Shown one piece after another: positions 6,748 through 10,656 of a DNA stretch of 10,656 nucleotides; the first letter of the stretch is position 1; each line of letters opens with the position of its first letter. The notes below the pieces were generated by a model, which was not told the origin of the DNA, did not search any database, and worked only from the letters and a program-made list of their open reading frames with translations. The position numbers were made by a program, and so were the translations under genes. This DNA is from Chloroflexota bacterium (GTDB lineage: Bacteria > Chloroflexota > UBA5177 > JANWHV01): the NCBI GenBank assembly GCA_025924845.1, contig JAICHN010000150.1:1-10656 (forward strand). The letters run 5' to 3'.

Positions 6748-7998
6748 ATGAAGCGAACAGGGATGGCGCTTTCCGCGGCACTACTACTCATTATCCCTTC
6801 GGCGGGCCTGGGGAACGTCCAGGCCGCGCTACCGCGTGCCGGTACAACGATCACCGTTTGGGAGGATTTTCCCAACGCTGCGCTCCCCGAAATGCAGGCC
6901 CTCGCCAATAAGTGGGCGGCGGGCAATGGAGACACGGTCAAGTTCGTAAGCACGTCGCAGCCCGGCATGGGCGGCGGATCGCAGAGCGTGACGGGTCTAC
7001 TGCAGCTAAAGGCCAAGAATAAAGACGCCGCCGACCTCGCGTACACAACCGAGGACTCGGTGGGCAGTTTGGTGCTCTCCGGTATTGTGGCCCAGCGGCC
7101 GAAAGACCTGTTGAGCGCGGAAGATATGGCCAAGTATCAAAAAGGGGCAATCAACGCGACGAACGTGAACGGTGTGCCCTACTCCGTTCCCCAGGTCGTT
7201 GACGGGCTGGCGCTCTATTATAACAAGCAGTTCGTGCAGGCGCCGCCCGCGACCTGGCCCCAACTGATCACCATGGCGAAAAAGCTGACCAAAGGGAACC
7301 GCTATGGTTTCCTCTTCTACATCACCGGCGGCCTCTACTATACATACTGGGCCTTCGATGCATATGGCGGCTACGTGTTCGGGAACAAGGGCGGCAAGCC
7401 CGATCCGACCAATATCGGTCTGGCCAATTCGGGATCGGTCCAGGCGTTGACCTTCCTTAAGTCCCTTGCCGCCATCGTCCCGCCAACTACTGACTATAAC
7501 GCCGCCGACAGTAACTTTGCCGCCGGCAAGGTAGCCATGACAATCAATGGCCCTTGGGCACTTGCGAGTTACCAAAAGGTGCTTGGCCGGAATCTGGGAG
7601 CGGCGCCATTGCCGATGCTGCCGAACGGAAAGCCCGCCAAGACGTTCATCGGGGTCCGCGTGTGGGTGGTCAACAACTTCAGTAAGAACCAGGCCGCGGC
7701 ATGGGATCTCGCCAAGTACCTCAGCCTCAATGGCCAGGTTATTAGCGGGACGTACGAAGGCCGACTTCCGAGCTTCAAGTCAGTCCCCGATTGGAAGCCC
7801 GATCCTGTGCAGTCCGCCTTTAGCAAGGCATTCAGCATTGGCGTGCCAATGCCGAATATCCCTGAGATGGCCCAGGTGTGGACTCCGATGAACAACGCGA
7901 TCAACCTTACCGTGCAGGGCCGCGCCCAGCCGCAGGCTGCGCTCGCCGCCGCGCTTCAACAAATCAGGGCAGGTATCGCGAAGCAGCATGCCGATTAG
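6748..7998 (+). CDS. malE: MalE-like sugar ABC transporter substrate-binding protein
   Basis: A 416-residue extracellular solute-binding protein (family 1, maltose type) that captures a sugar outside the membrane and delivers it to the permeases. A signal peptide (basic MKR, hydrophobic about 6-20) likely ends at NVQA/AL (26/27); no lipobox Cys is present, so it is not a lipoprotein. Typical MalE features are TTITVWEDF (33-41), VPYSVPQVVDGLALYYNK (143-160), GKPDPTNIGLANSGSVQALT (216-235) and AMTINGPWA (263-271), the last being the most diagnostic. TGAGGAG precedes the ATG by six nucleotides. It is the first gene of a three-gene importer operon under the promoter at 6579-6607. The maltose-type assignment is by family; next to a GH30 enzyme the real ligand may be another gluco-oligosaccharide. 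Confidence 0.93.
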   Translation: MKRTGMALSAALLLIIPSAGLGNVQAALPRAGTTITVWEDFPNAALPEMQALANKWAAGNGDTVKFVSTSQPGMGGGSQSVTGLLQLKAKNKDAADLAYTTEDSVGSLVLSGIVAQRPKDLLSAEDMAKYQKGAINATNVNGVPYSVPQVVDGLALYYNKQFVQAPPATWPQLITMAKKLTKGNRYGFLFYITGGLYYTYWAFDAYGGYVFGNKGGKPDPTNIGLANSGSVQALTFLKSLAAIVPPTTDYNAADSNFAAGKVAMTINGPWALASYQKVLGRNLGAAPLPMLPNGKPAKTFIGVRVWVVNNFSKNQAAAWDLAKYLSLNGQVISGTYEGRLPSFKSVPDWKPDPVQSAFSKAFSIGVPMPNIPEMAQVWTPMNNAINLTVQGRAQPQAALAAALQQIRAGIAKQHAD

Positions 7999-8021
7999 CT
8001 TTCGTCATCCATGACGCGCCC

Positions 8022-8056
8022 GGGCGAGGGAGCGGGATCGATCCCGCCCCTCGCCC
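8022..8056 (+). promoter_or_regulatory. Strong intercistronic hairpin between malE and malF
   Basis: GGGCGAGGG (8022-8030) pairs with CCCTCGCCC (8048-8056). After one bulged A, the inner palindrome GCGGGATCGATCCCGC (8032-8047) extends the stem. No T-tract follows and the malF ribosome-binding site lies 12-15 bp later, so it is more likely an mRNA-stability or partial-attenuation element than a full terminator. Palindromes between malE and malF are known in enterobacteria (REP elements), where binding protein is made in excess over permease. Confidence 0.6.
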
Positions 8057-8074
8057 CGGTGAGGAAAAGGAGCT

Positions 8075-9037
8075 ATGGTTCCGATCACCGCCATACCCGT
8101 GCAGGCCGCGCCGCCGGCTCGCAAGCGTAGCCTGTTTCCGTACGCGTGGATGACCCCTGCCGTGCTCTTGATGGTCGCGGGGATTTTGGTCCCGCTCATT
8201 TACACGATCTATATCTCCGGCACCAACTACGATCAGGCGCATCTGTACAACTACCGCTGGGTCGGCCTGCGGAACTACGGCTACGCGTTCAGCAATGACC
8301 CATATACCGGCTATGCTCACGGCTATTTGTGGCTGTTCGCCTGGACCTTCGCCTTTGCCGCCGCTTGCACCGCGCTAAATGTCTGCGCCGGAGGAGCCAT
8401 CGCGCTGCTGGTGAACAACCCGCGCCTGCCTGGCAGGGTCATCTTTAGGGCCTTATTGATCCTTCCCTGGGCTTTGCCGTTCACGATTGCCGTCGTCGCC
8501 TGGAGGGGCGTACTGAGCACCGACTTCGGCGCCGTGAACTCCATCCTGGGCGCAGTCGGTTTAGGGCGGCCGGATTGGCTGAACGATCCGACCCTAGCCA
8601 AACTTTGCCTGATCGGCGTGAACGGTTGGTTCTCATTCCCCTACTTCATGGTGCTCATCCTCAGCATCTTGCAAGCCATCCCCGGCGATCTGTACGAGGT
8701 CGCGGAAATTGACGGGGCAAGCGGCTGGGAGCGCTTTCTTCACATCACCATTCCTTCGATCCGCCCCGCCCTGGCACCGCTGCTTGTGGTGCAGTTCGCC
8801 GTCCAGTTCACTAATGCAGCGTTCGTCTATGCCCTCACCAACGGCCAGCCGCCCTCGCTCGACATCTCCGGCCGGGGTGAAACGGATATCCTGGGCAGCT
8901 ACCTATTCAGTCAAGTGAGAAACAGCCAGAACTTCGCCCAAATGGCCGCGCTGGGCACGCTGATCTTCATTGTCATCATCGTGCTGAGCGTGTTCAACAT
9001 GCGCTTTACCGGTGCGTTCAGGGAGATACCCAGGTAG
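8075..9037 (+). CDS. malF: MalF-like sugar ABC transporter permease
   Basis: A 320-residue inner-membrane permease of the binding-protein-dependent transport family, one half of the sugar channel. Segments fall near 25-47, 86-112, 123-145, 175-197, 232-253 and 289-308. The EAA loop that docks the ATPase is EVAEIDGASGWERFLHITIP (208-227). Strings such as WLNDPTLAKL, FPYFMVLILSILQAIPGDLY and ETDILGSYLF match the MalF type closely. It lacks the large periplasmic loop of enterobacterial MalF (about 514 residues), as is common outside that group. GAGGAAAAGGAG sits just before the ATG. It follows malE after a 76-bp gap containing a strong hairpin, and abuts malG with no gap. Confidence 0.94.
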   Translation: MVPITAIPVQAAPPARKRSLFPYAWMTPAVLLMVAGILVPLIYTIYISGTNYDQAHLYNYRWVGLRNYGYAFSNDPYTGYAHGYLWLFAWTFAFAAACTALNVCAGGAIALLVNNPRLPGRVIFRALLILPWALPFTIAVVAWRGVLSTDFGAVNSILGAVGLGRPDWLNDPTLAKLCLIGVNGWFSFPYFMVLILSILQAIPGDLYEVAEIDGASGWERFLHITIPSIRPALAPLLVVQFAVQFTNAAFVYALTNGQPPSLDISGRGETDILGSYLFSQVRNSQNFAQMAALGTLIFIVIIVLSVFNMRFTGAFREIPR

Positions 9038-9955
9038 ATGGCTCGCCAAAGCCCCGCCCGAGCAGCCTCCGCCGACCGAGTCGGTTTGGCAAGTACCCGT
9101 ACCCATCGGCGCCTTCGCCCGGATCAGCAGCGAAAGATCGCCATTTCATGGGTCACGTTGCTGCTTGTCACCCTTCTGACCCTATTTCCCATCTTCTGGA
9201 TCGTAATGACCTCACTGAACGTAGGAACCAGTTTCGCTACCGGTTTCCTTCCTGACCATTACACGCTCAGCCATTATGCCGATGTGTGGCAGCACACCGA
9301 CTTCAAAATCTGGGTTCGGAACACCCTGATCGTCGGTACGGTGACCGGCGCGCTCGAGGTCGCGGTAATCATATTGATTGCTTATGCGTTCAGCCGCTTC
9401 CAGTTCATCGGCCGCCGCTGGGGACTCGCCATTCTGGTTGCGCTGCAGCTCTTCCCCTCAATCATGGCCCTGTCGGCGGACTACTATCTGGTGAATTGGA
9501 TTTCCGAGAACTGGGTGCCGATCAGCGACAATTGGATCGGCCTGATTGCCCTCTACGTGGGCATGAGTATTCCGTTCAACGCCTGGCTATTCAAGGGCTT
9601 CATCGACACCCTGCCCTATGACCTCGAGGAATCGGCGTATATCGACGGCGCCGGCCGAGTGGTCGCCTTCTGGAAGGTCATCGTGCCTTTATGCAGGCCG
9701 ATGATGGCCTTTGTATTCATTCAAGGCTTTCTATCTTGCGCCAATGAGTTCCTGCTGGTCAGCGTCATTGTTACCGACGCGAGCCGGAAGACCTTCAGCA
9801 TGGGCCTCTTTGACTTTGCCATGGGCAATTTCACCACGAACTGGACCGACTTCGCCGCCGCCGCGGTTATGGGATCGCTGCCCTGGGTATTCATTTTCCT
9901 GATTGCTCAGCGATGGTTCGTGAGTGGATTGGCGGGCGGCGCCGTTAAGGGATAG
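9038..9955 (+). CDS. malG: MalG-like sugar ABC transporter permease
   Basis: A 305-residue inner-membrane permease, partner of the MalF-like protein. After a basic cytoplasmic N-terminus (about 35 residues, longer than in E. coli MalG) it has six likely membrane segments (about 36-58, 98-120, 128-148, 166-187, 220-243, 272-292). The EAA loop is EESAYIDGAGRVVAFWKVIV (197-216). The C-terminus DFAAAAVMGSLP then AQRWFVSGLAGGAVKG is diagnostic for MalG. The ATG follows the malF TAG directly, with GGGAG upstream inside malF, so the two are translationally coupled. No ABC ATPase (MalK/MsmK) gene follows; the next gene is convergent, so energy must come from an ATPase encoded elsewhere. Confidence 0.95.
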   Translation: MARQSPARAASADRVGLASTRTHRRLRPDQQRKIAISWVTLLLVTLLTLFPIFWIVMTSLNVGTSFATGFLPDHYTLSHYADVWQHTDFKIWVRNTLIVGTVTGALEVAVIILIAYAFSRFQFIGRRWGLAILVALQLFPSIMALSADYYLVNWISENWVPISDNWIGLIALYVGMSIPFNAWLFKGFIDTLPYDLEESAYIDGAGRVVAFWKVIVPLCRPMMAFVFIQGFLSCANEFLLVSVIVTDASRKTFSMGLFDFAMGNFTTNWTDFAAAAVMGSLPWVFIFLIAQRWFVSGLAGGAVKG

Positions 9956-9967
9956 ACCGCGTTTGCC

Positions 9968-10656
9968 CTACTCCAGCCGTACCCTGGGGTCCAGCATCGC
10001 CACGGCGAGGTCAACGACCAGATTCAGCGTCACCACTACCAGGCCGGCCAACAATACCGTGCCCATCACCATGGGCAGGTCCAGCGATTTCAACGCGACG
10101 TAGGCTTGCAGGCCGATTCCCGGCCAGTTGACTACACTTTCGACCACGACCACGCCGCCCAGGAGGTTGGCGAAATCGGTGCCGATGATCGGGAGCAGGG
10201 GCAGCGCGGCAATCGGCAGGATGTGTCGCACCAGCACGCGCCGGCGCGGCACGCCCTTGGCGCGCGCGGTGCGCACAAAATCCAGGGTGCGAGTCTCGAG
10301 AAGCGCGGTGCGCAGCAAACGCGAATACCACGCCCCGCCCGGGATGCCGATCGCCAGCGCAGGGAGGATGACGTACTTCGGCCAGGGTTCGCCGTAGCCG
10401 CCGAGCGGGAGGAGGTGCAGCCAGGACCCCAAGCCCAGAAGCAGAAGCAGGGTGAGGAGGAAGGTTGGGGTGGAAATTGAGATCGCCGTCACCGCCAGAA
10501 GTCCGCGATCGAGCCAACCGCCCGAGCGCGCCGCCGCCAGGGTGCCGAGCGGAAAGGCGACCAACATCTCGCAAATCAGGCCGGCCAGGGCCAGTTCCGC
10601 GGTCCGTGGGAAGCGCCCCAGAATAGCGGGTAGGACATCCTCGTCCTCAATGTAGG
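9968..10656 (-). CDS. DppB-type peptide/nickel ABC permease (5' partial)
   Basis: The C-terminal 228 residues of an ABC permease of the oligopeptide/dipeptide/nickel class (DppB/OppB/GsiC type), an inner-membrane channel subunit. The frame stays open to the right edge and encodes LPAILGRFPRTAELALAGLI, a typical N-terminal-domain stretch, so the ATG at 10567 is internal and the gene begins beyond the window. About 90-100 N-terminal residues are missing compared with the usual 310-330. Family marks are the EAA loop FVRTARAKGVPRRRVLVRHI (nt about 10279-10220), VVVESVVNWPGIG and the C-terminal DPRVRLE. An unusual CEM replaces small or hydrophobic residues just before the FPLG motif. It converges with malG, 12 bp between stops, with no visible terminator. 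It belongs to a separate transporter; the usual DppC/D/F partners would lie downstream but do not, so they are elsewhere or gene order differs. Confidence 0.93.
   Translation of the reverse strand, partial: YIEDEDVLPAILGRFPRTAELALAGLICEMLVAFPLGTLAAARSGGWLDRGLLAVTAISISTPTFLLTLLLLLGLGSWLHLLPLGGYGEPWPKYVILPALAIGIPGGAWYSRLLRTALLETRTLDFVRTARAKGVPRRRVLVRHILPIAALPLLPIIGTDFANLLGGVVVVESVVNWPGIGLQAYVALKSLDLPMVMGTVLLAGLVVVTLNLVVDLAVAMLDPRVRLE

Noticed and set aside
6363..7575. Long minus-strand frames (256 and 189 residues) opposite the AraC-type gene and malE
   Set aside because: Low-complexity Arg/Ala/Ser-rich translations with no family resemblance, opposite well-supported genes.
10011..10574. 187-residue second minus-strand frame within the DppB-type gene
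   Set aside because: Pro/Arg/His-rich shadow of the permease frame, which carries the EAA loop.

Overview
The window is GC-rich bacterial DNA (visibly around 60% G+C). It carries eight protein genes I consider complete, two genes cut by the window edges, and one tiny leader-like ORF. The gene mix is an amidase, a KGG-repeat stress protein, a secreted GH30 glycosidase, a MalEFG-type importer and a DppB-type permease. Soil or plant-litter bacteria carry such genes; Chloroflexota or a related phylum is a guess, because nothing here is a strict phylogenetic marker.

Left part (1-2498). The 3' part of an amidase-signature hydrolase runs in from the left edge and converges on a minus-strand group. 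A perfect 17-bp hairpin (1088-1127) lies between them and probably ends transcription from both sides. The minus-strand group is two small four-helix membrane proteins, apparently diverged duplicates of each other, followed after 135 bp by a KGG-repeat protein with five 18-residue repeats.

Central part (2726-9955). Six plus-strand genes look like one carbohydrate-utilisation locus: a Gfo/Idh/MocA NAD(P)-dependent oxidoreductase, a secreted GH30 (glucosylceramidase-type) glycosidase, an AraC-family regulator, and malE-malF-malG-like genes for a sugar ABC importer. No ABC ATPase is present, so the importer must borrow one encoded elsewhere. My model is that the glycosidase releases a glucoside or sugar outside the cell, the importer takes it up, the oxidoreductase converts a sugar or sugar derivative inside, and the AraC protein senses the inducer. 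A good sigma70-like promoter (6579-6607) lies ahead of malE. Immediately upstream is a 21-bp-period direct repeat of AGCGAT, the geometry AraC-type activators use. A strong hairpin (8022-8056) between malE and malF could set unequal expression of the binding protein and the permeases.

Right edge (9968-10656). The 3' part of a DppB-type peptide/nickel ABC permease lies on the minus strand, convergent with malG and only 12 bp away.

I see no RNA gene, insertion sequence, prophage, CRISPR array or defence system. The points most worth checking are the AraC operator candidate, the in-frame TGA and leader ORF ahead of the GH30 gene, the intercistronic hairpin, and the duplicated membrane-protein pair.
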